Origin: Malurus cyaneus samueli
Lineage: Eukaryota; Chordata; Aves; Passeriformes; Maluridae
Reading direction: 5' to 3'
DNA length: 64,000 nucleotides
NCBI GenBank assembly: GCA_009741485.1
Contig: CM019236.1
Coordinates: forward strand, 46,154,632-46,218,631
The notes beneath the pieces are model-generated. The model did not search any database and was not told the origin of the DNA. It saw only the letters and a list, made by a program, of their open reading frames with translations. The position numbers and the translations under genes are program-made. Every line of letters starts with the position of its first letter. Within the stretch, counting starts at the first letter, position 1. This document shows positions 48,301-62,137 of this stretch, piece after piece.

Positions 48301-51300
48301 CATCTACCTTGATGAATTGTACAAGGCACATGCATGGTTTACTGGGTACCAGTGTTTCTATAAGATAAGTAGGATTCTAGCTCTTGCTCTCGAAGGCTGA
48401 ATTTCCACCTATGAATCAGATGGAGGGGGTTCATGGTTAAGGAGGAGTCCTTTCCCTCTGGTGCAGGGACCTTCCCCACCAATGTTTCTCGCTCTCTACT
48501 GTCATCTTTCATATTGCCCCAGAAATAATGTCCACAGCTCTGAGTGTTGAATTTGTGGGGAAGGAAGAGGTGGTGAGAACCAACCACAAAAATGGTGGCC
48601 GAGATGCAAGATGGACTAGAGGATACTGTGACCTGCTTTGCATCTGCTGCAATAGGACCTTGGTTAAGCATTTTTACCACCACCTGCCCCTCCTTTCTTA
48701 TCCTTCCTCCAGTTTGTTTAGAAAATTAATGATTTAGGCCAGAACCTCTCTTCCCTTGACAATGTGTATGTATATAGTGTCTATTTATATTCTTACCTGG
48801 GACCGCTGCTCCAACTCAAGTAGCACCCAAAATATATGTTTAAGGGCCAAGTAAGTGAAGTCTAAGTGGTATCTTTTATGAAAGGTGGAAGTCCCCTCTG
48901 TTATACAGAAATCACAATTTCTGTTCTAAGTTAGTATTTCTACGTCAGACACTTAGGGACCTTTGAGAAGCTTATTTTCAAGTGCAAAGGGTGCATGGAG
49001 AAGAGTTAAGGTTTTGAACATGTCAATATGAAACAATTTGGCTCCTGTGCATGTATGGCACACTTCGCTGGTACTTGACAAATTCTCAAAGTCTCTTGAC
49101 AGAGATTTTTTTGATAACAGTTTGCATTCTGATTAAGTTTGGTCAATTCCTCTCACCTTCCCAGCAGCACTGGACTAGACAGAAGTATTTAAAATAAGTA
49201 CCACTGTGTTTTGTTTCTGCATCTTATACTTGTGAAAAATCATCTTGATGGACACCCAGGGGATGCATGTCCTGTGCACTCCCTCAGTGAACTCCCCTTG
49301 TGGTGGACATTAAAAGCATTTTCTCTGCATCACTGGTGGAAAACTACAGACCCTGGTGTGATGCCATTCCCATACAGCTGAAATGGAAATGGGCTCTTTA
49401 GTGTCTGCAGTTAACTTATCTCCAGCCTAATAAATTACACCACCAAGCCTCTGCTGGAAGTTCTGAGCCATTGGTATTACAGCAGGCCAGCCAGAAGTCA
49501 GGCAGCAGCAACAGAAATGCAAATGCTGTGGAGCTTTCCTGCTTATTGTGCTTTGTGCTGCCGTGTGGCATGTGTAATAACGCTGTGCCTCCCAGAAAAT
49601 CTGCTAACCTCCCCACCAGGAGGGAAGCAGGATTTTGACAGGGAAAGTGACGATATAGGAAATAGACTAAAGCTAGTAATGAAGGGTAACTGGGGACGTA
49701 CTCGGCACTGGAGATACACAGAGGTCAGACTTTCTCCCTGCCAGGGGATGCTCCTGAAAGATAAAGGTTTTGCCTGTCTTAACAGAGAACAAATGTAATT
49801 TTCTCCATCCTTCAGTTAAAAACAGCACACTGGGGAGAAGTGGTGTCCTGCTGGCAGTATATCTAACTGCTAAAGTAGACAATCAAAAAATCATTCCAAT
49901 TTGCCATGGAGTGACCGAAAAATCTGTCTGTATCTATTGATCTGAGGCAGCAGATCAATCTTAGATGTATTACTCATTGCAAATTAATTGCATGAGATTG
50001 TTTTCAAACTACTGTTTTCAAAACTGAGAGAATGAACTGTGGATTAACTGTGCATCAGGTACGTGACCTGACTTGCCATTACACCCAAACATATTTAGCT
50101 TTCCATTGAAGCATGCAAAAATAGGATTGCTGACATCATAGCACAGTACAAAGGGGGATGGTCAGACTGGAAGAGCAAGAGGAACATCTTGCATTTTTAT
50201 GGGCTAACATAACATCTGGAAAGCTGCTGCCCTCTGGTGAGTCAGCAAACAAGAGATCATGCGAGTCTGATCCTCCAATCACTTAGATGGAGGAAATATG
50301 TGCTGTGCCTGCCAGCAGACTTATTATAACTAAGCCTCTCCCTTCATCAGGGACTTTTGAGAGCACTGCAAAATGTCTACTGATAAATCTCTACCTGTTT
50401 TTCTTCACTGTAACTCCGGCCGCCACTTGCAGATTTTCTAATCCAAATCAGTGTTATGCCACTTGATGAGCCTTTACCAGCTGTGCTCTCCCTGGATTGG
50501 GGCAGGAATGTGGCTTTTTTGACTGGTGACCCATGTTGGTCATGTTCAGGCCTGAAGGACCACGGACCTGGTTCAGTATGAAGTGTAATGGTGGGAACAA
50601 TGCACCTGGCATGCACCTCTTTTGGACAGTCTGGATCTAGTTCTCATTTCTTTTGCTGATAGGAAAACACAGCAATTCAGAGAAAATGGGTAAAAAGTCA
50701 ATTTTTGTATTCTTCTGTGGTTTGAAGTCCAGAACGGTTTCTTGGTTCTTTTACTGCTGGCTGCCATAGCCCTTGAGATGACAACTAAGATTTTTTTTTG
50801 TTTGTTTTTGAGGATCTGTTGTCTTATTCAGTACAGATTTTACTAGTAGGAAGATAATCAGATACAGCTGTGTCATAATGATTGCAAATATTAAACAGGG
50901 TCACATCAAATAGATAGAGCATCTCTGTTGTAGTTTGCAACAAGAATTCTGTTGCTTTCTACTACAAACAAATTTGAGAATTACTCATTCTTTGGTTACT
51001 TATCAATGTCTCATATATTCTGTAATGCCTCCTCCATTTTCCTTTCTCTTCCTTTCCATCTTTTGAGAAGCATGAAGAATGCCTGCAGAAAGCCTTAAAG
51101 ATTAAGGCAAAGAGACTACTGTACATCTGGGGAGAAAAGCATGGCTTATCCAATCTGCGTAGTAATTTCTGTATTAACCCCACAGTTGTACTTCAATATG
51201 TCTGTGGAGAAATCAGTTTTATTTATCAGAAAACTTTCACTGACAGAAAAACCAATCATCATCATCTTAGTACTCAATCATCCTCATTTAAAAAACTATA

Positions 51301-54300
51301 CATCATTATTTTAGGCTTGATTCTCTTCAGTTTTAACTTCCAGCCATTAAATGATATTATGCCTCTTTACTTGTTTGGTTAAAAGAAGCAGATAATATTG
51401 GAAACGTGCTCCTGCCAGAATGTGCTCTGAAGCATAGACATCAGGACTGGACAGAGACTTTCAGAGTTAGTCTGCAACTGCAGTAATATTTGCAAAAGTG
51501 ACATAGAGCTCTAACCCTTGCTAACAGGTCTGTTAAACTTCTGGTGAGATTTAGGCCCTAGAGCCCAAATATTCATATTCTGAAATAATGGTAAATTTCA
51601 GATATGTTTTTATTAGTAGCAAGAATTGACACCACCATTTTTTTGTGATTATAGCCTTATGAGTGTTATGTGTCTAGTTCTTAACAAGTCCTCAAAAATC
51701 TCTTTCCAGTTGGGTGAGAATTGACAGTTCTGGGAAGCTCATTAATCTAGTCTTAGCAAAAAATTAGAATATTTTTCTTGAACACCTAAAATAAGTGTTC
51801 AAGATAAATGGGAATGTTACTTCCTGGAAGCAACTGTCTCTGAATGTAGAGGAACCCAAAACTGCTGGCACAGCTTCATTTCCTGATTTTTAGATGGCTA
51901 AAGGTGAGAAACATACCAAATAATGTACTGGACTCTGTTCTGTTCTTTGAATAAGTATTATAGCTTCACATGTTATGGTGGTGTTTCTCTGTCACCACTG
52001 AACTTGGACTGCTGTCAGAAACTTGTGCCAGCAAGAGAAACTGAGACCCTTGCAGGGACTGGAGAAGCATTCAGGCTGTGAGCATGAAGCACCCTGACTT
52101 TAGTCCAGATAGCCAGGCAGCTGCCTGAGGTGACAAGACTTGCAGAGGGATTTCTCAGAAAAATCCTTCTCCCACTCTGCACCATCCGCTTTTCCAAAAA
52201 AAACCCCAATAAACCAACCCTGCCCAGCTGAAACCTGGTCCAGAGAATTTCAGGGAACAGGCTATTTTTATTTTGGTTGCATCCTAATAGTGTGCAGGGA
52301 GGATGACTTTTGCTGAATGAACAGGAAGGAAAGGAGGTTAGAGCATGGCATTATCCCAAAACACATTGCTGGCCTGTGCTATTAACCCCTTGATGGCTGT
52401 TTTATGACAACTATCTCCTCTTCCAGTCTGTACATAATCTCCCAGCTCACTCAGGTCTCTCAAAGTTTCCCACAATCTTGAACTTTCACAAGGTCTGAGT
52501 GCTCTGCCCAGTCAGTCTCCAGATAAGTCTGAACGGGCTCTTGGCAGAGATGCATGCCTGCAGCTCCCCGGGACGGTTACTGCTCCAGGGCAAGGACCCA
52601 CACAGGTGTGTTACAGGCAGCTACATGGGTACCAGAAGGAGAGCCGGGATGTTGAAATCTTTGGAAATGTGTCTCATACCTTGCTTTCTTCAGTGTGCCA
52701 AATACAGGCTGTTTAAGAAGTTTCTTTCACTAATGGAGCTTAAGGTAAGTTGTAATGAAGCTGGGTGGAGTTTATACCTACTGAAGTCTATAAAGATGTT
52801 CTGCATTAAAAAACCCACCAGAATTTGAAAGGTGGAGACACAGCTGTTTCAAAACATCCAGTAAAGATTTTATTCCTTTGGGATTTTTCTCTCCAAGGTT
52901 GTTGAACCTCAATGTGAGAGAAGCATTAATGAGTAAATCATGTGTGACAAATGCCTGTGTTTGCTTTTCACATTTAGCAATGGTATTCGAGCCTGTTTTT
53001 ACCAAGGAGGCAGAAAGGCAAAAAAGCCCTTCCACAAACAAGCCCCAAATACGCTGTTTTCAAAAAGAACTATTACTTTAGTGGAAGCAAACCCCTACCA
53101 TTACTGCTGTTTACAAACTTCCTGAACTTTGTGCTGTCAGGGAGTCGCCAGGAAGGTCACATTTTGAGTAGGCAGGATGTATGGAACAGAGACACAGCCC
53201 ACTCCTCCCTACCACTGCAGTGTAATACACCTGAAAACTCATCTGCAAAGGCAGGAGCACTGCTGGCTGTGTTGCTTGCAGCATCAGGAAGTTGGGGATG
53301 CATGCAGTGACAACTGTATTAGCCATAGGAACCCTTCTCCTGTGTACAATATATTCATTTCATCACAGAGACAAAAATAGATGTGCTGTTGCCAAGTAGA
53401 CGTAGAAGCTATTGCCAGATTTTGGGATATGCTTGTGGTTCAACTGCACAGCGTGGCAGGTATCTTTGTTTACTCTTCAGAAAGTTTTGTTCATTATTTG
53501 AAGGGTGCCTATTATTTCATCCCAGTGAATAAATACTTGATTTGTTAACACATCAAGGTATTCCAAAGTAGATTGCTTTCCATATTGTTTGAGAAATTAT
53601 ATTTACAGGCCACTAGCATTTTTTGGACATCTGTCATACAGACTTTTATGCACGTTTGGCAAAAAGGCTGGGAAAAACATGTAAAGTTTGTTATTACTGA
53701 CAAAATCCTACTTCATCCTGTTAAATGTAGATGAAAGTAGATGGTGATAAATACAGTATATGGGTGTGCTAAGTAGACAAGTGTTTAGAAAAACAAAACG
53801 GCCTGAACAAAAGCCTACCTGAAAATTTTGTAACTTTGTCAGGTCTAAAAAAATTGAGCATGGCCAAAAAGGGTAAGCTGGTGTTTCCAGGAGTTAGTGA
53901 AACAGAAACTAGAAATCTGTTTAAAAAAAAAAAAAAAAAGAAAAAAAAAAAATAGCCCACAGGAAAAGTCTATATACTGTAATTTTCTTAATGTAGTATC
54001 ATAAGTAGTTGCCATCCAGTCTAACCATTCTGCCTGCACAGAAATCACATGCTTCTTTCTGTGGCCTGCAAATGCGTCAAGAGCCTGGGGAAAGCCTGCT
54101 GTTCCTAAATATGAATGTTTACCTCTGTGGAACTACATATTCCCCTTGTTAAATACTGAATCTCTGTTGAGGATGGGGAAGAACTTCTCCAAGCACAGGA
54201 AGCTCAGGGCAATACTGCTGTAATGTTAGTAGGAGCCACTGGAATACCAGTTAAACAGTAACCTAATTTCTACCACAAAACCAATGGTTTTGAGTTGTCA

Positions 54301-57300
54301 AGGCAGGAGACCAGAGGCAAAAAAACTCCTATAAATTGTGTCTGTTTAATTCATAGCTTTGGGACACTTTAATTAGTCTCTGCAGACAGCTGTGTCAATG
54401 TCCTGTTGAAAAGGAGAGGATGAGATTTATCTGAATACCTCAGATAAAGCCTTAACTTTACCACAAACCTTTGCCAGAAATGGTTTGTGTGGCATGAGGC
54501 AGGCTGGATCAGCCTCAGGGCATCTTGCCTGAAGGTTTGCTGCAGGGACAACTTCTGCTTCGGTCCATTCTTTTTGAAGGTCAGTGTCATCTGCAGAGAA
54601 AGACCCTATGGCTCTATGTTTGCCAGAATGCCCAGTTGCAGCTGGGAATCTGAAGGATGTTTTCAAGAAAGTGAGATTGCAGTCACACCTTTCTCTACAG
54701 TGTTTGCCAAGCTACAGGTGATTTCCTGCCCAGCAGCTCGTTTTATTGTATCTCCTTCCTTCAGTATTCACTCATCTGGTTCAACACACAGGGACCTTTT
54801 CTTGCTATTTTTGGCCTTTTGGATTTCACTCTAAGGGCCAGATGCCAGAGTGTTAGGTAACTCAGCTAAGGTTAGGTTTAAACTATGAAGCCTTGAGTAG
54901 CACGTCTGAAGTTACTGAGCAAAATCTCCCATGTTTGGGTGCCTGAGCTAATGCAAGCATGGAATAAGAGCAAACTCTTTTCCCTCCACAGACCTTTCAC
55001 TTAGTTTTCACCAATATTGAATAAAAGGTGAAAAGAGAGTTTCAGCTAACTCATCAGCAGGTGCCTGAAAAAAAACCTGACAGCCTCCACCTGCCCCTTG
55101 CTCTTTCCCATGAGATATGATATATAGAGGAAGATGGCAGAAGACAACACCAAGTAAATCTGCAGCATAGTTCAGACTCCCAAAGATTAGAGGCACAGTC
55201 ACAGTTCAGCTTCTTGGGTGAAAGAAAGAATTCTTTACATTAAGGTAGAAATTTGTTTCAGTTATACTGGGTATCTCTTGAGATACTGATTTATTTCTTA
55301 GTGCCATCTTCCTGTTGTCTTCAACTTATTTTCTTAGCATTTTTCAAACTTTCAGAAAGACAAAGTTAGGTCTTCTCTTTCATAATCGTGTAACATTGAG
55401 TTGTTTGACTGAACACTAAGTATTTATTTGCCATTTAGGTGAGGATACAAATCTCTGAAGAGATAAGACAGGTAAAAGTAGCCTAGAACTGTATTTCTTC
55501 CATCCTCGCACACCCTGCGATCAGGTGTTGGAAATCATTATATTTAATGAAAATGGGGAATGGTTTAGGCTTAATATTGAAATCTCAGTTTCATTGTCAC
55601 TGGTCAAACTTTTGACAGGGGACCTAGTATTGGGAAATGAGCATAGGAATGGTTGCTCAGAAATGTATGTGCTGGTTTGGTTTGGGTTTTGTTTTTGTTT
55701 TTTTTTTTGAGCAAATCTCACTAAGAAATCTATGCAGGGCAACCTGAAACTGACTTAGTGCATTTGAAGTTATTAGAAGGAATTTTTTTAACCTCCTCTC
55801 CTACCCTCCTCTTCAGAGAGGTTCTATTTTTCATTGTCCCTTCAAGTTTGCGTAAGTGACAATATCACCTTTTGTGTCAAGGATAAGAGTAAAAGTCTTC
55901 AAAATGTGTTTTTAACCATGTTTCTGAAGGAGATTAACTTAATTTGTCACAAATTCTCCCTGTGTCAGTGCTGGAAGAAATCCAATACTGTAATAGGTTG
56001 TTGGCTCTTGACATAGGAGATGAGTCATTATACTGTTCTGGCAGTGAACAAACTAAACCATGGGAATTGCAGTTAACTGATCAAGGAAGGATTTACTTGT
56101 TTTTAATGACATACCTTTTTAAAACTTGAAGTAGCCTGTTACCACTGGCAGCCTGTTTGTAAAAGCAGGTGATTTTGGGTGGGGAGTGCAAAAGAAAATC
56201 TAACAGGTTGTTCACATGGCTTTTTCAAATCAGCTCCTCGAGCCCATTAATTTAACTCTTGAACTTTGTAGCATAGCCAACAGAAACCATACAAGAACCC
56301 CTGACTTTTAATATAATTGCAAAAGGGAAAAACCCCCCAGTGCCACACAACCCTTCCAAATAAAGAAGGTAATAATCACTGATCCAAGGGCTGTGAAAGC
56401 AACCATATCCTGCACTACCCTTTGAACACCTTCCTTCAGTGTCCTGTCAATATTCAGCATGTAGAGTGACAGGTTCTACAGAGCCAAACATGCTATTCTC
56501 TGCATAAATGTGTAATCATTTCAGATCACCCTTCCCCAAGATCTTCTCCCAGTACAGGCCTGCAGCATTGTCTCATTCAACACAGACCTGATTGTAGTTG
56601 TCATCTCAGTCAGCTGATCTTTTTTCAGGGAGGAGAAATTTTGATCTTTACAGGCACAGAGAGACAGAGAGAAAATGGCTGTGCAAAGCAGATCACTGGA
56701 TGGCTGGAAATAAATGGGGAATGTTCATATTTAGGTATTTGTCTTGGAGGCTTGTTATTGGGCAGAAGAGGAAATATTAAGTCTTTTGATATTTCTGCTT
56801 TCAGGACTCTAGGACTCTGTTTTTCTGTGTGCGTTGGCAGGGGATACTGCAGATGATCAGCCACTGTTTACAGACTTCTCTTGAGGCATGGGGAAGTTTG
56901 GTTTGTCTCCAGGTCGGAGATGGATGATCAGAGACTGGGTCCAGACCTGCAAACTCTCAGTGAACAGCAGTTCTGGAAACTGGTACTAGTGACAGCAGAT
57001 GAACAAATTTTCCTTTTCTGCTTCACTCTGAATGGAACTGAAGGTGCAGAGGGATTATTCTTTAAAAATACCTTGTTTGAATTTTGAGGAGATATAATTG
57101 GTCCTTCAGCTTTTCAGGCTCTGAAGAGCATGGTCTTCTGTATAGTAATCACCGTTAAGACCTTCCTTCATCTAAATACTTAAAATTTATTGCAGTCAGT
57201 CTGTCTACCTGTAATCAAGATAAGCACTGGAATTAAAATACCTATCTGGGTTATTATCTGATAAACATTTCTTGGTTCCATAAACTTGACTTACGGTTAC

Positions 57301-57996
57301 TTTCTCTGTATCAGCTGATTGCAGGCTGAGGAGACAAAGAACACAGGAAGGAGCTTGAAATGTGAGCTTTGGTTTTATTGCATTGAGTAATCTCTTGTGG
57401 GCTGTTTGAACCTTTTCCCCTCCCCCTGAGCTACTGACCTGGAGGGGGATCATTTCTACAGGCAAGTATGCTGTTTTGGACTAGCCCTTGCACTCAAGTG
57501 TCTGGACGGCTGGTGCCCATCTGCAGAGCCATGGTGGGTAATCCTGCCAGTAACTCCACCAGGGTGTGTAGGAACAGCCCTTTTGTTTGAGTTCCTCATA
57601 GGCAGGCAAACACAGCCTGATTATTAATATCCAAACAGTAAGTTACTGCCACCCCTGCAACAAGGAGATGTTTGCTTTTCAGAAGGGCATGAGAAGAGTC
57701 ATTTGGTTTACACCTACCATGGATTATTTCATGCACCATTTATTGCTTTTTGTCTAAGATGAGAAGCCTAACAGTACTAAAGTGTCTCTTGGGAGTACTT
57801 GCACTGAACAAAAACCTCAAGCTTCTTGTAGAGATGATAATATTGTTGTCTTCATATGAACTTAAGAGCAGAAGTGCTTTAGAAATACTTGTGGTGTGAA
57901 TATTAATCTTTTTTGAAAAGCCTACTGTGACACATGGCACTTTTGAGTTCAAAAGAAAGAATGTACTTACATTCTTAAGAAGGTTTTCATGTGATA
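39326..57996. other. Long intergenic stretch with no recognised gene
   Basis: I find no conserved protein segment, RNA gene or clear mobile element. All ORFs are short and lack domain features. Visible low-complexity sites are a T-run at 46,820-46,834 followed by TATATATATTTATAT, and an A-run with one G at 53,923-53,952. In mammals the interval beyond CDKN2B is a gene desert rich in enhancers; whether that holds here cannot be seen. Confidence 0.45.
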
Positions 57997-58120
57997 TGGG
58001 GGGAGGGTTGTTTTTTTTTTGGTTTTTTTGTTGTGTTTTGTAGTTTTGTTTGATTTGTTTTTTGTTTTGTTTTGTTTTTTTGGGGGGTTTGGATTTGGTT
58101 TTGTGGTTTTTTTTTTTCTC
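57997..58120 (+). repeat. G/T-rich low-complexity tract
   Basis: Begins with GGGGGGAGGG and continues as T-runs broken by G, with TTTTGTTTTG units and a second G6 run, ending in a T-run. Strongly strand-asymmetric. Confidence 0.85.
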
Positions 58121-60642
58121 TGAAGTTTAAGACAAGCAAGTGGGAGAGCTGATGTGAAGTGTTGGAAAGAATTCTTGAATAAGGGAGGTCAGAAAGTAAT
58201 TATGAAAAGTTTCAGATTATATAGGCTTATAATGTCATAAAAAAAACAAGAATAGAGTGCAAAGTAGAGGAAGAAACACTACTATCATAATTCAAAAATA
58301 GCCACACCTAGGCATTATCTAGCTAGGTGAGCCTTTGACTTTGTCACTAACTGTGTTGACAACAGAAGTCAAGATTTTTCTCAATGTAGTTTTCTTCCGT
58401 ATTTTCTCTCAATGTATTTTCTTCCATTTCCCCATAGGAAGCCATGGGAGCTTTAAAGTAAATCTCCCTACTTAAGCCCAGCCACTGCTGCTTGTCATTT
58501 ACTTTAAAGTATCTTTCCCCATGGCCTTTTAATTTCCATTCACCTAGAAGACACATACAGTGACTTAGAAGATTTTTTTTTGCTAGTTTGTGTGCAGCCT
58601 GAGATTGCTTTGTGCCTTAGCCTTACCCCCACCCTCACAGGTGAAGTGATTCAGCTTTCCAAATGCTGGTTCTTCTTTCTGTAGCTAGCTCTACTCTCTT
58701 GCAGAGGACCAAGGCAGTGAATATCTGATCATCTTTTTCTTACAGCTCAGTTGCAAGGCTCTGATAAAAAAACAGATGCAGAAAACATGCCAAAATACTC
58801 AACAAACTAAGCTGATATTTCCCTGAAATCTTTCCTTCATTCACCAGCAACAGCAGTCCTGATTGTAAATTGCAGTGTCTTTCACAGGGACTTCTGCACA
58901 TTACTGTTTCATAAGGTCTGCTCTGATTAGTTACGTGATTGATCTCAAAGGCTTGAGGAAGAGATGCATAAGCAGAAAACAGCATATAGCTCTTGTGCTC
59001 CTAACGGGGTCATTTTGTGAACTGAACATTTTAAGTTTTCTTGCTCCTACCCCCCCCCCGCCCTCCCCAATTTCTTTAAATATCAGACTTGTATCTGAAA
59101 GATGATGGTTTTTTATTACTCTTGTGTCTCCTGTTGAAGTATTGCATACCTAAAATGGTTTAAATTGCTGTATACAGACAAGAGAATATTTTCCACTGGT
59201 GACTAAACAACTTTAATCCTGTTAACCTGACAGGAGTCACGTTTACAGAAAAAGAAAATAATAACTGAAAGGCTAGAGTGTTTTGGCATTGTGGTTATGT
59301 GTGTGGCCATAGCAGGTAATTCCCACAATTTTTACAAAGTTGCACATTGTTTATAGGGCCTAAGGCAACTTAATGCAACTGTATTTACCAGATGGGAGAA
59401 ATGCCAGAAAAGAACTACTCCCACCTTGTCCTTAGCGGGGGTGGATAAAGATCGTAGAGGAGTTGCAGCAAACGAAACAGAGAGCTGCCATCACATTAAC
59501 TTCCGTATTTGTCCGTGAGTACAGTTACCATGTGCGAATGGAGCACTCATGTTTGCTGATGGAGTTACTCTTTGCAGACATTTCTTTTATCTTAGATGCC
59601 ACTTCATATATTAAATGTCATAACTGCACTTAGGACATAGATGAACATATGGTTAGAGGACATCCGAGCATGGTGTGAAATGGTGTCCATGCATCTTTGT
59701 TCCTTGAAAACTTGTTCTGTTGTTTATCTCTAGCTTTTAATTTTTTTTTTTATTATTTCAGGCAAAGGTTCTTTTAAAAAAAAATACCATTTTATAGCCT
59801 AAAATGTTTATTATTATTCATCTTAGAATAAACATCTTAGATGTTTGTTATTATTCATCTTCACTGCTCTTAGCAGTGAAGCTGCTCCAGACAAAATAGG
59901 TAAGGATTCTACAAACTGCTGAGGGAGAAAGAACAACTTTCTTACATCATCCTTACATATGATGTAAAGAACAAACATTTATTTTATGTTTGCTTATATC
60001 CTTGAGTGTACACATGTGGTTTCTGGTAAATTGTATTGTAGCTGCACTGGGTACAGTTTTAACACAGCTTTTTGGTGATAAGCTAGCTGAACTAAAAGCA
60101 GCTTCCACTTCAAAGTGCAAGACTTCTAATGGAGCTAAAATCTGGGGGTTTTCCATTACAGAATAGGAAGGGTCTTGGTCACAAAATTCAGCTGTGGATT
60201 TTATGTACAGTAGTCCAGGTCTTTCACTTGCCTGCAGGAACCCATTCCTGCTCTCTGTGTTAGTGGGTGTAAAAACATAAAGGGTTGTTTGCTCTGCCAC
60301 TAGGAAGGACATACTTTATGTGTTTGAATGGAGTCCAGATTTACAACTCCATCTCTTGACATCTGAGGACAATGTCTGAATAATTGCATTTGGTCCATGT
60401 AAGCTGTTAGTTAAGTTTGTTACTAGATGCTTTCCTTGAATTAGGTACAATACCAATACAGGAGAACATCCATTAAAGCACATAGTTTTTAATTCTCTGC
60501 TCTCCACCCACTGCCTGATAGCACTGTGTCCTTGTCTGGCCAGGCAGCATGACTCAGCTCGTTACCTTTTGGAGCAGAATTGCTGGGAGGGAAAACATTC
60601 CACTGAAAATAATAGGATGCAGTGAGTGAGGCATCATTTAAA

Positions 60643-60683
<41 letters not shown>

Positions 60684-62064
60684 ATGAAGCCTACTCCTGA
60701 ATGAATGACCCTTATTTGGTAAAAGTGTGATTTGCTCTTCTGGCCCTTGGTGTTCAAAAGCATAATTTTGAGGCATGTTTGGTATTAATGGAAAATTAGA
60801 TTATTTTATCTTTAATCTCTAATAAATGATGAGTCTGAACACAGTGTGTGTTTACTTCCTGCCAGTTCCTGAAAGGGCATGAAAAAAAGGGATTAACCAG
60901 ACAGGCAGCTGTTCTAGCTGCCACCGGTGTCTATAGTACTTCCTTTCCTTACACAGCAGCTCCGTACCTGATGGAAAATTCCTATTGCATGCAATCAGAA
61001 AAAGCCTTTCAGTTGTTTTAAGTACCTGTGCCACTCAATTCAATAGCCAGTTACAGTTCTCCAAGCTGAGACCAGTCTTCAGCCAAACCCATCATCTAGT
61101 AAATTCCATGAACTTGAAATTTGTAGGAAGTGTCTGGAATGTGGCTTGGTTCTGGTCTATTATATAAGGTGGCTTTTGAGAGTTGCTTCTCTAACAGGAT
61201 TCCCATCCCACAAAAGGTTATTAATTAAAACATGGATGACAGGCAGAAGGACATGATTTTTGATGAGGATCTTCAGCAGTGCATGAAGGAGTGGGGTCTT
61301 CTGCTCACTGCATGTGCTACCATGTTCTGGGTGAGGCTGCTTTCACCGTCTGTCTCCCAGTGAAAACAGACTGTAAGGTCTGTGTAAGTGGTAGCATTGA
61401 CTGGGTTCTTCTGAAAAGAGAGCTCATTCTGATCCAAGAGGTATACGAAGGACCCACTGATTACTGGGAATAGGCAACAGCAGTAGCACTTCTTGACCAC
61501 AGGAGATCTTTCAAGAAAATAACTTTGGAGGCTGCTGAGCTGGGCTTTGTGCATGAAGCTGAAGTCTGGTTTCTTCCAGAGACATGCCAGGTGTCTCACA
61601 TGCCCATCCTGTGGGAATGAATCAACAGAGAACATGTATTAAAGATGTGACTTGATGGTGTGAATGAACACTGGAGTGACTCAGGGGGGTATCAGACTCT
61701 TGTCAGTAGTGCTGACTGAGGGTAAAGCTGTATGAAAAGCTACATGTTAGGACTCCACTGAACTGAAAGCATCAAGGGGTACAAATGTAACCAATTAATT
61801 GATTCAGATGAATTATTACGTATTTAATACAAGGTGCTGCAAATGAGATTTTTCTTTATTTTCTTCAGTCAAAACAGTATTTGTTGTCTGTTCAGACATG
61901 TAATTTCTTTTAAGTCTGTCAAGTCAGGGAAGTCTAGACAACTTCAATACTGACAAAAGTGAAGTTACAAGACAGGCACACTGGTTAGGCCTCTTGAGGA
62001 AAGAGTTTTCTATCCTGTGTAGAAATTTTACAATTTAATTTTCCTTCCTCTAAATACTACAGGC
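58121..62064. other. Intergenic sequence before the CR1 element
   Basis: No gene recognised. It holds a C-rich run at 59,049-59,070, a partial duplication of ATGTTTATTATTATTCATCT at 59,804-59,862 spaced by a near-palindrome (AAACATCTTAGATGTTT), and a T35 run. Confidence 0.45.
60645..60679 (+). repeat. Poly-T tract (about 35 T)
   Basis: The longest homopolymer in the window. It may be a reverse-oriented poly-A tail, but no retrocopy is recognised beside it. Confidence 0.9.
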
Positions 62065-62090
62065 TTTTTTTTTTTTTTTTTTTTTTTTTT
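62065..62090 (+). repeat. Poly-T tract (26 T) beside CR1
   Basis: It lies about 48 bp left of the CR1 3' end. CR1 elements end in an octamer repeat rather than poly-A, so this run probably belongs to the flank. Confidence 0.85.
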
Positions 62091-62137
62091 GCAGAAGCAG
62101 GAACCCAATTTAGACATGAAGGAATGTCTTATCTTTG

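Noticed and set aside
8636..62000. Bird ANRIL exons or DMRTA1
   Set aside because: Expected by mammalian synteny on this side, but no DM-domain sequence or recognisable exon is seen, and lncRNA exons cannot be called from sequence alone.
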